Part shown: piece by piece, positions 43,537-53,203 of the stretch
Layout: each line of letters starts with the position of its first letter
Position numbering within the stretch: position 1 is the stretch's first letter
Assembly: GCF_001189295.1 (NCBI RefSeq)
Contig: NZ_CP012159.1
Location: 1,936,001 to 2,000,000, forward strand
Reading direction: 5' to 3'
DNA from: Chondromyces crocatus
Lineage (GTDB): Bacteria; Myxococcota_A; Polyangia; Polyangiales; Polyangiaceae
Length of the DNA: 64,000 nucleotides
Notes under the pieces: generated by a model
What the model was told of the DNA's origin: nothing
Databases searched by the model: none
What the model saw: only the letters and a program-made list of their open reading frames with translations
Position numbers and translations under genes: made by a program

Positions 43537-45387
43537 TCACTCCCCGAGCAGGCCAGGCACCGCCGGCGTCGGCACTTCCGGGGGCGGCGCTGCGGCCGCC
43601 GGCGTCCAGAGGCTGCTCCGGAGCGACTCCAGGCGGCTCAGCACCCCTCCCAGGGCCTCGGCCTGCTTGTCGCAGTCGACCAGCGCCTGCTCGTTGCCCG
43701 GCTGCGCCTTCGAGCGGTCGTCACGGGCCGACTTCAGGACCTCGATGACCTCCCGGTGGAGTTCCTCGCCTGCCGTGACCACCCAGGCATCCAGCCGTGA
43801 CGCGAACTCCTGGATCATCTCGTCGAGCTTCGGCCCGATCCGGGTCGCTGCCTCCTTGAGTGCCTCGGGGGCCAGCTCCTTCGCCTTCTTGCGGGTCTCC
43901 GCCTCGACCTTGTCCCGCACGTAGATCGCCAGCACCGGCGCCGCGAGCGTGAGCAATCCACCGAGCAGCGCGTTCGTGAACATCACCCCCACGCCGATGG
44001 TGAGCAGCGCGAACACCCCGACGTCGTAGCGGAACGTGTCCACCTCCACGTTGGGCGCCCGGAGGTCCATGCCCAGCGTGTCGCCCAGCCGCCTGGCCAC
44101 GTCGCGCGCGTCCTCGCGCACCAGCGCGATGGTCTTCTCGGCGAGCGCTTCCAGCGCGTCGGCGATCTCCTTGGTCTCGGACTGCGCCCACTCCGTCAGC
44201 GTCTTCTCCAGGAACGCCCCCAGGTGGACCTTCACCTCGTCCGCTTTCGCCTCGTCGATGATCTTCGGCAGTTGCCGCCCCACATCGTCCACGAAGCGCT
44301 CCAGATCGCGCTTCACCCACGCCCGGATGGCCGCGACTTCCTCCCGGATGCCGCTCCTCCGCTCCTCGATCGTCCGCGTCTGGCCCGCCAGGTCCTTCTC
44401 CAGCAGGTCGATGCGGCGGCTCAGCTCTTCCTGGGTCATCTGCACGGCGCGCCGCCGCGCATCCAGGCCCTTCCGGAGGAGCTGCGCCCCACCGAGCCCC
44501 TCGCCCAGCGCGTTGTCGAGCAGGATCCGGCCCCGCTCCTCCGCGAGGAACGTCGTCAGGTGCCCGAGCAGCTCGGGCATTCCGCTCAGCTCGACCTTCC
44601 CCTCCAGCGACCGCTCTGCCGACACCGGGAACACCACCGGCACCTTCACCAGCCGCGCGAGCTCCCCCCGGATGTACGAGAGCGCCTCGGCCTCTTCGTC
44701 CTCGTCCCAGATGTCGCGCTTCGTCACCACGAAGATGATCTTGTCGCGCGACTGCCCGAGCAGCTTCTCCTGCAAGAAGACCCGCTCGCTCTCCTTGAGC
44801 GGCTGCCCCGCGTCGAGCAGGAACAGCACCGCGTCCGAGCGCGGGATGTAGCTGTAGGTGATGTCTGCGCGCTGCAGCGACAGGTCGTTCACCCCTGGCG
44901 TGTCCACCAGGACGACCCGCTCCTTGAGCAGATCGGCCGGGTAGTACACCTCGAGGTGCTTCACCTCCTCGTGGCCCTCACCCGCCGCCCCGTGCGCGCC
45001 TTCGTGCCCGCCTCCGTGCGCGGCCTTCTCCCCGCCCACCGTGAACGACCGCACCTCCTCGAAGGGCACCGGCGCTCGCTTGCCTGAGGTGTAGACCACC
45101 TCGGCCCGCGCCTCGGGGGCGTACTCCAGGTGGTGGATCACCGCCGTGGTCGGCGTCACGCCCGAGGGCAGCACCGGCTTGCCCAGCAGCGCATTCACGA
45201 ACGTGCTCTTACCGTGGTTGAACTCGCCCACCACCACCAGGTGGAAGCGATCCTCTTCGAGCTTCTGCACCAGCTCCGAGCGGATCCGCTCGGCCAGGCT
45301 GCGCGCGCCGATGGCCTCGCCGAAGCCCACGAGATCACGGAGTGCGCCGATGACGTCAGCCCTGCGGCTGTGGAAGGATTCGAGCAT
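43537..45387 (-). CDS. Dynamin-family GTPase
   Basis: 616 aa. G1 GEFNHGKST at 54-62, G2 Thr in 'SGVTPTTAVI', G3 DTPGVND and G4 TKRD, characteristic of bacterial dynamin-like proteins. A long helical stalk (310-450) leads to a two-part membrane insertion segment at about 455-488 ('VGVFALLTIGVGVMF...TLAAPVLAIYV'), a second helical stalk and a Pro-rich tail. A His/Gly-rich insert lies in the G domain near 125-145. It would remodel or fuse membranes (family role). It is 36 bp downstream of the M48 peptidase on the same strand, so probably one operon with thrB. Confidence 0.9.
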   Translation of the reverse strand: MLESFHSRRADVIGALRDLVGFGEAIGARSLAERIRSELVQKLEEDRFHLVVVGEFNHGKSTFVNALLGKPVLPSGVTPTTAVIHHLEYAPEARAEVVYTSGKRAPVPFEEVRSFTVGGEKAAHGGGHEGAHGAAGEGHEEVKHLEVYYPADLLKERVVLVDTPGVNDLSLQRADITYSYIPRSDAVLFLLDAGQPLKESERVFLQEKLLGQSRDKIIFVVTKRDIWDEDEEAEALSYIRGELARLVKVPVVFPVSAERSLEGKVELSGMPELLGHLTTFLAEERGRILLDNALGEGLGGAQLLRKGLDARRRAVQMTQEELSRRIDLLEKDLAGQTRTIEERRSGIREEVAAIRAWVKRDLERFVDDVGRQLPKIIDEAKADEVKVHLGAFLEKTLTEWAQSETKEIADALEALAEKTIALVREDARDVARRLGDTLGMDLRAPNVEVDTFRYDVGVFALLTIGVGVMFTNALLGGLLTLAAPVLAIYVRDKVEAETRKKAKELAPEALKEAATRIGPKLDEMIQEFASRLDAWVVTAGEELHREVIEVLKSARDDRSKAQPGNEQALVDCDKQAEALGGVLSRLESLRSSLWTPAAAAPPPEVPTPAVPGLLGE

Positions 45388-45423
45388 GGGGGTTCCTCGC
45401 CGGGTGGCCCTGAGCGTGAGCGA

Positions 45424-46317
45424 TCAGTCCCAGATCTTGATGATCTCGTGCACCTTGGTGTCGACTTCCTGCATCGCGATGCCGCCGCCGCCGATCCCGG
45501 CGTGCCTGCGGTACAGCTCGCTCTCGGCGAACGCACGGAGCGCCAGCACCCGCTTCGGCAGCCACGGGTGGCTTTCCCGCAGCTCTGCGTAGCGGCCCAC
45601 GCTCGCCTGCGCCTCCTCGTATTGCGACACGAACGCTTCCACGTTCAGCTCGTCGTGCAGCTTGATCGAGCCCAGCGCCAGCCGCGTGAAGCTCCGCGTC
45701 GCCACGTCCAGGTTCTTCGCGCACAGGAGCCCGGCCCGATCGCAGGTGATCTCCGCGCTCCGCGACCAGCTCGACAGCGCCAGGAGCGCCGGCTCCACGA
45801 GCCACTTTGCGAACGACGACGCCATCTGCGTCAGCAGGTACATCGCCGTCAGGTACACCACGTGGCTGTTGTGGATGTGCCCGCACTCGTGCCCGAGCAC
45901 GTAGAGCAGCTCGTCGTCCGAGAACTGATCCACGAGCGCCGAGTGGACCATGATGAACGAATCGTCGTTGGTCCCGTACGTCGACGCGTTCATGTACGGG
46001 TTGTTCACGATGTACAGGGTGGGCGTCGAGATCCCCAGCGTGTCCGCGCACTGCTGCGCCAGCCGGTGCATCCGCGGGAACTGGTTCGGACCCACCTTGA
46101 TGCTGTGGCCCAGAAGCGGCGCCTTCCCCGTCGACCGCAAGAGCCGCACCGCCGCGGTGACCGCGTGCTCCACGGGCTTCGCCTTCGCGATCGCCGCCCG
46201 CGTCTTCATATCGTAGGCGTAGGCGTAGGCCGTCGCCCCCCCTTCGCCCATGGCGGCGGAGAGCTCGGTGCGCCCCTCGACAAAGGCCTTGAAATCGAGC
46301 GTCCCGACCTGTGCCAT
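45424..46317 (-). CDS. M48-family zinc metallopeptidase
   Basis: 297 aa with no signal peptide. Active site H-E-C-G-H at 143-147 and third ligand Glu in 'SRSAEITCDRAGLL' near 187; 'FIMVHSALVDQFSDDELLYVLGHE' is the usual lead-in. Hydrophobic stretch 'VVYLTAMYLLTQMASSFAK' may be membrane-associated. M48 enzymes of this short soluble type are linked to protein quality control. Its start lies directly against the ThrB stop (no gap) and it precedes the dynamin-like gene. Confidence 0.9.
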   Translation of the reverse strand: MAQVGTLDFKAFVEGRTELSAAMGEGGATAYAYAYDMKTRAAIAKAKPVEHAVTAAVRLLRSTGKAPLLGHSIKVGPNQFPRMHRLAQQCADTLGISTPTLYIVNNPYMNASTYGTNDDSFIMVHSALVDQFSDDELLYVLGHECGHIHNSHVVYLTAMYLLTQMASSFAKWLVEPALLALSSWSRSAEITCDRAGLLCAKNLDVATRSFTRLALGSIKLHDELNVEAFVSQYEEAQASVGRYAELRESHPWLPKRVLALRAFAESELYRRHAGIGGGGIAMQEVDTKVHEIIKIWD

Positions 46318-47394
46318 TCAGCGAAGGTAATGGGTGCCAGGCAGCGGTGCAACCTCGGGGGCCTCGTGTACCGCCCGCCCTGCTGGCGCGAGTAGCCGGG
46401 TCAGACCTTCCGGCCCGAGGCGTTCCACCGCAGCGAGGCGCGCGAGGAACCGCCGGTAGTCCCGGTACTGACGACCTGCCGGGCGCAGCTCGTAGTCCGT
46501 GAGCCGAGTGACCGCGAACCGCACCGCCGCCACCCGGGCCTCATGCAACAACCGCCCCCGCTCCTCCTCCCCGAGCGTCCGCACCGACGCATACCCCTCT
46601 CCCAGAGCCTGGACGAGCGACTCGTCCAGAGCATCCCCGAAGCACCAGGCCAGCGCCGTCACCGCCAGGTCGAACGCCGCGTGCCCCCGTGACGCGCTCT
46701 CGAAGTCGAGCACCCCGGCGATCTCGCCGCCCTGCCAGAGCACATTGTCCCGGAACAGATCGCCGTGGATCACCACCCCCGCCTTTCCCCCCAGGGCCTC
46801 GGCCTCCGACGCCAGCGACGTCACGAGCGCCGTCAGCGCCTCCGCATCCGCCCGCACCGCCGGGGTGAGCGCCTCCGCGCCAGCGCCACGCACCCCCTCC
46901 AGCCGCTGGGCGAGCGCCTCCAGGCCGAACCGGCTCTCCGACACCCCCTCGGCCCCCCTCGCCCCCGCCACATGCACGCGCGCCAGCGCCACGCCCACCT
47001 TCCGGGTCACCTCGGTGGTCACCCGCGCCTGACAGAGGACCTCCCCCGCCACCCACGGCATCACCGCCACCGGCTTCCCCGCGTGCATCGCCAGCGCCTC
47101 GCCGGGCGCGTCGGGCGCACCGCCCGTGCCTTGCCCATCACACCGACGAAACGGGCATGGCGTCGGCACCCCGCCTGCCGCCATCGCCTCGATCAGCGCC
47201 ACGTCCCGCGCCGCCCCCGCGACATCCTGCTCCTCGTAGATCCTCAGAAACGCGGCGCCCCCGCCCTCCAGCGCCAGCCTGAAGTTCGAGTTCACGCTCC
47301 CGGCCAGCAGGCCCTCCACCCCCACCACGGACAGCCCGTAGAGCGCCCCCAGCGCCCGCGCCTCATCGCCCGACAAGGGCGTCAGCATCGCCAT
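46318..47394 (-). CDS. thrB: Homoserine kinase type II (APH fold)
   Basis: 358 aa from the ATG at 47394 (MAM...). The extension to 47478 runs through Pro-rich non-conserved residues and is rejected. ThrB-type features: 'GLLAGSVNSNFRL', 'FLRIYEEQD', catalytic loop 'VIHGDLFRDNVLWQ' and 'GVLDFESASRGHAAFDLA'. Phosphorylates homoserine in threonine synthesis. It ends one base before the M48 start, so the peptidase and the dynamin-like GTPase are probably expressed with it. Other thr genes are not near; a related APH-type kinase for another small molecule cannot be excluded. Confidence 0.8.
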   Translation of the reverse strand: MAMLTPLSGDEARALGALYGLSVVGVEGLLAGSVNSNFRLALEGGGAAFLRIYEEQDVAGAARDVALIEAMAAGGVPTPCPFRRCDGQGTGGAPDAPGEALAMHAGKPVAVMPWVAGEVLCQARVTTEVTRKVGVALARVHVAGARGAEGVSESRFGLEALAQRLEGVRGAGAEALTPAVRADAEALTALVTSLASEAEALGGKAGVVIHGDLFRDNVLWQGGEIAGVLDFESASRGHAAFDLAVTALAWCFGDALDESLVQALGEGYASVRTLGEEERGRLLHEARVAAVRFAVTRLTDYELRPAGRQYRDYRRFLARLAAVERLGPEGLTRLLAPAGRAVHEAPEVAPLPGTHYLR

Positions 47395-47525
47395 CGGCCC
47401 AGCGTACCCGAAGGGGCTCGCCAGCGGGCTCGGCGTGCTTATCATTTGCGGGCACGGTCCGGGGACCGCGAGCGCCACCCACGGCGCCCCCGACCCCGCC
47501 CTCCGGCAGCGCTGAACTCCACCGA

Positions 47526-49424
47526 ATGCCTACCCTTTACGGAAACACCACAGGTCTCAGCCCCAACGCCACCAAGCTCCTGGAGCGCATCTACCGACGC
47601 AAGGTCCCGCTCCACGTCATCGCCACCCCCGAGCTCATCAGGGCGCTCGCGGAGGCCTCCCACGAGACGGGCCGCCAGGTCGGCGCCCTCGTCCATCGCT
47701 CGGGCGAGATCGACTACGTCATCGTCGGCGACGCCACGCGCCTCATGCTGCCCGACATCGGCCGCCTCCGCGCCGCCCAGGGCCGCTTCCGCGCGCTCCG
47801 CCTCGTCCACACCCACCTCTGGAACGAGCCGCTCACCCGCGACGACTTCGTCGACCTCGTGCGCCTGCGCCTCGACCTCGTCGCGGCCATCCAGCTCAAC
47901 CCGGGCGGCGAGCCGCGCACCCTGCACTACGCCTACAACACCCCCGCCCGCGAGACGGCCCCGGACGACGACGCCCCCGCCGAGCACCTCCCGTACACCG
48001 CGGTCGGCCCCGTTCTCATCGGCCGCGTCGACGTCGACTTCGGCGGCCTCATGCAGGCCCTCGAAGACGAGTTCAACAAGCACAGCCGCACCCGCTCCGT
48101 CACCGGCAAGGACGGCCGCGCCCTCCTCGTCCACGTCTCCGAGAAGACCAAGCACGGCGCCCTCGCCCGAGCCGAAGAAAGCCTCCGCGAACTCGCCGAA
48201 CTCGCCGCCACCGCCGGCGTCGAGGTCGCCGACAACGTCCTTCAGCTCCGCGAGCGCATCGACGCACGCCACGTCATGGGCAAGGGCAAGCTCGACGAGG
48301 TCCTCCTCCGCGCCGCCGAGCTCGACGTCGAGACCCTGGTCTTCGACCGCAACCTCACCCCCTCGCAGGCCTCGGCCATCGCCAAGCACACCGACCTCAA
48401 GGTCATCGACCGGACCCAGCTCATCCTCGACATCTTCGCCCAGCGCGCCGAGTCCCGGGACGGCAAGCTCCAGGTCGAGCTGGCCCAGCTCAAGTATGCC
48501 CTCCCGCGCCTCGCGCAGAAGGACGACTCCCTCTCCCGCCTCACCGGCGGCATCGGCGGGCGCGGCCCTGGCGAGACCAAGCTCGAGATCGGACGCCGTC
48601 GCGCCAAGGAGCGCGTCTCCTTCCTCGAAGACCAGCTCAAGCGCCTCTCTCGCCAGCGCGAGCAGCGCCGGCGCCGCCGCACCCGTCAGCGCGTCCCCGT
48701 CGTGTCCATCGTCGGCTATACCAACGCTGGCAAGAGCACCCTGCTCAACACCCTCACCGGCGCCGAGGTCCTCGCCGAAGACAAGCTCTTCGCCACCCTC
48801 GACCCGCGCTCACGGCGCCTCCGCTTCCCCGAGGAGCGCGAGGTCGTCCTCACCGACACCGTGGGCTTCATCCGCGAGCTGCCCCCCGACCTCTTCGCCG
48901 CCTTCCGCGCCACCTTCGAGGAAGCCGCCGACGCCGACCTTCTCCTCCACGTCGTCGACGCCAGCGATCCGGCCCGCGACCAGCACATCGAGACCACCGA
49001 GGCCCTCCTCACGGAACTCGACCTCATCAAGCTCCCCCGCATCCTGGTCTTCAACAAGGTCGACCGCGTCGACCGCGAAGAAGCCCGCTGGCTACAGCAA
49101 GGATCTCCAGGGGCCGTCCTCCTCTCCGCCACCCAGCGAGAGACCGCGCATCCCCTTCTCTTGCGCATCGCCGAGCACCTGAAGAGCCGCTGGGAAGAGG
49201 CCGCCCTCGTGCCCACGTACGTGGCTGCCGCCGACGACGAGCTGGCCGACGACGGCGATCACGGAGCGAGCGGCGATGGGGACCAGGCGCCGCACGAGGA
49301 CCCCGTGCTCCACGGCGATGGCGACGGTGACGCACCCTGGTCCGAGGCGACCGAAGAAGGCACCTCGCTCACCACGCTCGCCGAACTCGGCGCCCGCCCT
49401 CGCCGCACCGTCCTTCGCATCTGA
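47526..49424 (+). CDS. hflX: GTPase HflX, long form
   Basis: 632 aa, against about 430 in E. coli. The HflX domain is complete: '[12 protein letters not shown]' region, '[35 protein letters not shown]', the glycine-rich '[18 protein letters not shown]' and the GTPase P-loop GYTNAGKST near 397, with '[10 protein letters not shown]' and 'NKVDRVD'. The first ~190 residues are an extra domain ('[29 protein letters not shown]', '[18 protein letters not shown]') of a kind I associate with longer HflX forms; function not known. HflX splits stalled ribosomes (established). The acidic C-terminal tail is low complexity. Confidence 0.93.
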   Translation: MPTLYGNTTGLSPNATKLLERIYRRKVPLHVIATPELIRALAEASHETGRQVGALVHRSGEIDYVIVGDATRLMLPDIGRLRAAQGRFRALRLVHTHLWNEPLTRDDFVDLVRLRLDLVAAIQLNPGGEPRTLHYAYNTPARETAPDDDAPAEHLPYTAVGPVLIGRVDVDFGGLMQALEDEFNKHSRTRSVTGKDGRALLVHVSEKTKHGALARAEESLRELAELAATAGVEVADNVLQLRERIDARHVMGKGKLDEVLLRAAELDVETLVFDRNLTPSQASAIAKHTDLKVIDRTQLILDIFAQRAESRDGKLQVELAQLKYALPRLAQKDDSLSRLTGGIGGRGPGETKLEIGRRRAKERVSFLEDQLKRLSRQREQRRRRRTRQRVPVVSIVGYTNAGKSTLLNTLTGAEVLAEDKLFATLDPRSRRLRFPEEREVVLTDTVGFIRELPPDLFAAFRATFEEAADADLLLHVVDASDPARDQHIETTEALLTELDLIKLPRILVFNKVDRVDREEARWLQQGSPGAVLLSATQRETAHPLLLRIAEHLKSRWEEAALVPTYVAAADDELADDGDHGASGDGDQAPHEDPVLHGDGDGDAPWSEATEEGTSLTTLAELGARPRRTVLRI

Positions 49425-49471
49425 CCGAGCGCCGCTGGCCCGAGCCAGCCCTCCGCGCTCACTCCCCCACC

Positions 49472-49497
49472 CAGGCCCCATCCCCCCCTGGGGCCTG
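49472..49497. terminator. Hairpin after hflX
   Basis: CAGGCCCCA/TGGGGCCTG, 9-bp perfect stem, C-rich 8-base loop. A T-run (TTTTT) follows 11 bases later on the + strand. Probably ends hflX transcription; it lies next to the stop of the convergent cupredoxin gene and may act both ways. Confidence 0.65.
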
Positions 49498-49511
49498 ATC
49501 ACGTGCCTTTT

Positions 49512-50105
49512 TCAGGGCACCACGTACACGACGCCCGTCATCCCCATCTGCGCGTGCGGCACGCAGTAGTAGGGGTACGTCCCTGCGTCGTCCAGGGTGA
49601 CCGCCTTCGAGTTCCCCGAGTTGGTCACCGTCGCGAACGGGCCCGTCGTCGCCGGCTCTCCCGACCCATTCTCCACCACGCCGCCCTGCAGCGGATGGTT
49701 CTGGAAGCTTCCGGTGAAGGTGACGACGGTCCCGACCGACACCGTCACGCACTTCGGGCTGTACACCTGCCCGAGGCCCCCACCGAACGCGACGCTCACG
49801 GCTGCCTCGCCGGTCCGATCCTCTGCCGTCTCGGGCGCGCAGCCGTTCACCGCGCTCGCGCCGCCACCCTCACCGCCCGCGCCGCCCTCACCACTGGTGC
49901 CGCCTTCACCGCCGGCACCGCCGGTCCCACCCGCGCCGCCCGCGTTGGTGTCGGTGGTGGTGGTCGTCGTCGTCGTCCCGCCACCCGCGCCGCCGCCGCC
50001 GCCGGTATTGCTCGACCCATCGTCATCCGAGCAACCCACGCTGGCCATGGCCATCACCAGCAGTCCAGCGGCACCGAGCAAGCCCAAGCGATTCTGAAGC
50101 TTCAT
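49512..50105 (-). CDS. Cupredoxin lipoprotein A
   Basis: 197 aa. Signal peptide with lipobox S-V-G-C (Cys25), then an acidic patch, a Gly-rich and poly-Thr linker to about residue 90, and a plastocyanin-like domain at 95-197. All four type-1 copper ligands are visible: His in 'NHPLQGG' and Cys-x2-His-x4-Met in 'YYCVPHAQMGM'. It probably carries electrons at the cell surface or periplasm (family knowledge). The domain is a paralogue of the C-terminus of 59174-59983. Last gene of the minus-strand block. Confidence 0.9.
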   Translation of the reverse strand: MKLQNRLGLLGAAGLLVMAMASVGCSDDDGSSNTGGGGGAGGGTTTTTTTTDTNAGGAGGTGGAGGEGGTSGEGGAGGEGGGASAVNGCAPETAEDRTGEAAVSVAFGGGLGQVYSPKCVTVSVGTVVTFTGSFQNHPLQGGVVENGSGEPATTGPFATVTNSGNSKAVTLDDAGTYPYYCVPHAQMGMTGVVYVVP

Positions 50106-50380
50106 CGACGTTCTCTCCTGTCCTCGATCTCAGCACGGCCCCGCAGCGCTTCTGCGCTTTGCGAGATCGTCGCTGCTTTGCGACCCACACCAGCGCTCAC
50201 AACCACGCTGGCCGTTCGGCCGCAAGCTACCGGAGAGCAGGAACACGGGTCCAGTCTGCTGCAGAGACGGCGGCGCCACCGACCGACGATTCCCTTCGTC
50301 GTCTCCCTCGACGACCGATCCCCGACGTCGGCTGCGCCCGCGAGCAAGCTCGTGCGTCTGCCGCAGCGACGAGCGAGCCC

Positions 50381-50686
50381 CTACTTCCCCCCGCTGCCCC
50401 CGTCGCCCTTTCCCCCGTCGCCCCCCTCGCCCCCTTCACCGCTGCCGCCCTCACCGCCGAGGCCACCGCTGCCCCCCTGACCCCCGGAGCCCCCATGGCC
50501 CCCGAGCGTGCCCGTGGTCGTGGTGCTCGACGGCCCGCTCGTCGCGACGAACTCGTAGTCGTTCACACCCGAGATGGCGTTGCACCCCACCACCAGCGCC
50601 GGCGAGAGCCACACCGCAACCAACCCGATCGTCGAGAGCTGCACCGAAGAACCTTCCACGGCGACTGTACCGGAGAGCCGGCGCAT
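50381..50686 (-). CDS. Short Gly-rich lipoprotein
   Basis: 101 aa from the ATG at 50686; GTG alternatives inside the signal peptide are possible. Lipobox V-V-G-C (Cys35) is followed at once by N-A-I-S-G-V-N-D-Y-E-F-V, shared with the next gene. The rest is Thr-rich then Gly/Ser/Asp repeats with no folded domain. Perhaps a remnant or a surface tether. Twenty bp after the neighbouring lipoprotein stop. Confidence 0.7.
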   Translation of the reverse strand: MRRLSGTVAVEGSSVQLSTIGLVAVWLSPALVVGCNAISGVNDYEFVATSGPSSTTTTGTLGGHGGSGGQGGSGGLGGEGGSGEGGEGGDGGKGDGGSGGK

Positions 50687-50706
50687 CCCGCCAGCAAACC
50701 GCCGCC

Positions 50707-51162
50707 TCAGAGGCAGACCTCTGCGCATGCCGTGCGCGAGCACGCCACCACGCGCTCGTAGGCCTCCACGCCCGCCTCGAAGATCTCCCGGCACCCTGTC
50801 TCTCCGAGCAGACAGTCCTCCTCGCAGACCTGCTCCCCGCCGCACGACTGCATGCACAGCAGCGAGCACTCCAGCAGCTGCGCGCAGTCGGCATCGTCCT
50901 CGCACCGCGCCGCGTCCTCCTCGCACGACGCCTCGACGGCGCACGCCACACAGCCCGTGCAGTCGTCGAAGCGCTCCGCGCAGGGCGCGCCCCCTCCCTG
51001 GCCCCCCGACCCCCCTCGACCCCCGTCCCCGCCCGCGCCGGAGGGCGTCACCTCCCCCGAGGAGACGAACTCGAAGTCGTTCACGCCCGAGAGCGCGTTG
51101 CACCCCATGGCAACCCACCCCATGAGGAGCGCGGCGTGGCGCAAGATGCTCGAGAGCCGCAC
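50707..51162 (-). CDS. Cys-rich lipoprotein with shared Cys-NALSG motif
   Basis: 151 aa. Lipobox V-A-M-G-C (Cys21), followed by N-A-L-S-G-V-N-D-F-E-F-V, a short Gly linker and a compact Cys-rich domain of about 90 residues with 18 Cys ('CTGCVACAVEASCEEDAARC', 'CAQLLECSLLCMQSC', 'CSRTACAEVC'). This spacing resembles the Cys module of the three poly-Thr lipoproteins. Likely disulfide-bonded surface protein; binding partner unknown. Forty-six bp downstream of PK4. Confidence 0.85.
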   Translation of the reverse strand: MRLSSILRHAALLMGWVAMGCNALSGVNDFEFVSSGEVTPSGAGGDGGRGGSGGQGGGAPCAERFDDCTGCVACAVEASCEEDAARCEDDADCAQLLECSLLCMQSCGGEQVCEEDCLLGETGCREIFEAGVEAYERVVACSRTACAEVCL

Positions 51163-51208
51163 CCCCCGACGTTACCGCACCTCGATGGCCGCCTCGACGG
51201 CGACCGCC

Positions 51209-53005
51209 TCAGGGACGCAGCACGTGCGGCAGCAACCACGCCGGATTCCCTGGCACCACCGGCGTGGCCGCGTCCCGGGGACCTGCCGCGTGTTCCATCG
51301 GTGCGGGCTGCGCGGCGGCTCCTCCCGTGCTCCCGCGCCGCGCCCCGGGCCGCTTCGACCGCTCTCCCCCGGCCGACTTCCCGTCCAGCCCCTTGCCCGC
51401 ACTCCTGGCGTCCGCCACGTCCGCCTCGTGCCCCTCGCTGCGGACCTCTGCGCTCTCCGCGCCCGCCTCCGGCCCGCGCCGCGCCGTGTCCTCCACGCCG
51501 ACGTTCCCTGAGGTCTCGGTCGCAGCCCCCACGGGGACGTCGGCCACGCCGTCTGCTGCGACCTCCGTCGCGACCTCTACCGCGACCTCGGCCGCCTCGC
51601 CCCCCTCGTCCCCGGCCTTCACGCCCGCCGCGCCCGCCTCACCCGAAGCTTCCCTGCGCCCCGGCTCCTTCCGATCGCCCTCCCCCGCCAGCACCGCCAC
51701 CTTCACCAGCGCCGAGCGCCGCTCCACCGGCGGGACCCCGTGTAACGTCGTCTCTGCCGACGCGCCGTGACCTCCCTCCGAGCCGGCGCCGCGCGCCACC
51801 TCTCCCGGCGGCGCCTGGCCTGGCCTGTCCAGCGCGTGCACCTTCATCAGCGCGATCCCTCCCCCCAGCGAGATCAGCAGCACGCTCGCGAACGTACCCA
51901 GCACCACCGGCGACAACCCCCTGGCCGCGGGCCGTTGCGACGCCCCGAGCCCGGCCCCCACCAGCGTCCCTGGTGTCGGCGAGTCCACCGCGGCCCGTGG
52001 CGCGTGCTCGCTCGCGGGCAGCAGCTCCGCCACCGACCCCGACCGGTCTGCCCACCCCGCCTCGTCGAAGCACAGCCCGCGCGGCGACTCCGGCGGACTC
52101 ACCGTGATGTCGTCCATCCCCCAGCTTCCCGACCCACCCACGCGCGTGCTCACCGGCCCGTGCCCTGCGATCGCCCGCAGATCATCGAGCATCGCCCGCA
52201 CCGACTGGAACCGCTTCTCCCGAGCGCGCGAGAGCCCCTTCTCGAAGAACAGATCGATCATCGGCGGCAGATCCGGCGCCAGATCCGTCGCCTTCGGGAC
52301 CCCTTCCACCAGGATCTTCGCCATCACCGTCCCGAGCTGCTCACCGGGGAACGGCAGCACCCCCGTCAGCGCGCGGAACAAGATCACCGACAGCGACCAC
52401 AGATCGCTCCGGTAGTCGATGTCCGCATCCCCCCGCACCTGCTCCGGGCTCATGTAGTGCGGCGACCCCAGCAGTTCCCCGGGCCGCGTCGCCTCGCCCG
52501 CGATGCTGCTCCCGGGCACCTTCACGATCCCGAAGTCGAGCACCTTCACGATCTCCTCGTCCTCGAAGCGGGCGATGAAGATGTTGCAAGGCTTCAGATC
52601 CCGATGCACCAGCCCCGCCTCGTGGGCGCGCCGCAGCGCCCTGCCGATCTGCGTGAGCAGCTGCACCGCCGTCGACAGCGGCACCCGCCCGACCGACTGC
52701 AGCCGCGTCCCCAGATCTTCCCCCTGGAGCAGCTCCATCACCAGGTACGGCATCTCCGCGTCGAACCCGTAGTCGTGCACATGGACCACGTGCGGGCTCT
52801 GAAGGTTGGCGGCGATGCGCGCCTCTCGCTCGAACCGGGCCAGAAGCGCGGGCGACGTCGCGTACGACGCGTACATGAACTTCACGGCGACGGGAGAGGC
52901 GAGGTGGACGTGGCGTGCCAGCCACACCGCCCCCATACCACCCCGAGAAAGAGGCTTCTCCAGGCGGTATTTGCCCCCCACGACGACCCCCGCCGCCACC
53001 TGCAT
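51209..53005 (-). CDS. Ser/Thr protein kinase PK4, membrane-tethered
   Basis: 598 aa from the ATG at 53005 (MQVAAG; GGAGGGAAGGA upstream), not the longer frame to 53101. The core is complete: RGGMG loop, VAVK Lys42, HRDLKPCN (Cys where the paralogues have Gly), DFG and MSPEQ. A linker with 'TVSPPESPRG', a membrane segment (VLLISLGGGIALMK, near 400) and an Ala/Glu/Val-rich tail follow, ending NPAWLLPHVLRP. It is followed by two lipoprotein genes on the same strand. Any interaction with those lipoproteins is inference from order. Confidence 0.95.
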   Translation of the reverse strand: MQVAAGVVVGGKYRLEKPLSRGGMGAVWLARHVHLASPVAVKFMYASYATSPALLARFEREARIAANLQSPHVVHVHDYGFDAEMPYLVMELLQGEDLGTRLQSVGRVPLSTAVQLLTQIGRALRRAHEAGLVHRDLKPCNIFIARFEDEEIVKVLDFGIVKVPGSSIAGEATRPGELLGSPHYMSPEQVRGDADIDYRSDLWSLSVILFRALTGVLPFPGEQLGTVMAKILVEGVPKATDLAPDLPPMIDLFFEKGLSRAREKRFQSVRAMLDDLRAIAGHGPVSTRVGGSGSWGMDDITVSPPESPRGLCFDEAGWADRSGSVAELLPASEHAPRAAVDSPTPGTLVGAGLGASQRPAARGLSPVVLGTFASVLLISLGGGIALMKVHALDRPGQAPPGEVARGAGSEGGHGASAETTLHGVPPVERRSALVKVAVLAGEGDRKEPGRREASGEAGAAGVKAGDEGGEAAEVAVEVATEVAADGVADVPVGAATETSGNVGVEDTARRGPEAGAESAEVRSEGHEADVADARSAGKGLDGKSAGGERSKRPGARRGSTGGAAAQPAPMEHAAGPRDAATPVVPGNPAWLLPHVLRP

Positions 53006-53203
53006 GATCCTTCCCTCCGCAGCCAGGAAGCTGGCGGTCGGCAAGGGCGAGCGCCACCGCAAAGCAGCGACATCCGCCACCGTACGCGCTGATTCCGGCA
53101 CCTCTCATGAGGCCAGGGCGGACCTCCCGCGCAGCGTCTCGCGCGGGCGGAACCTCCCCCCACGACGTCCGATCACACCACACGCCCGAGGCGCATCTCC
53201 GCC

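Noticed and set aside
46765-49182. 805-codon frame overlapping thrB and hflX
   Set aside because: Ser/Pro/Arg-rich and out of frame with HflX; no domains.
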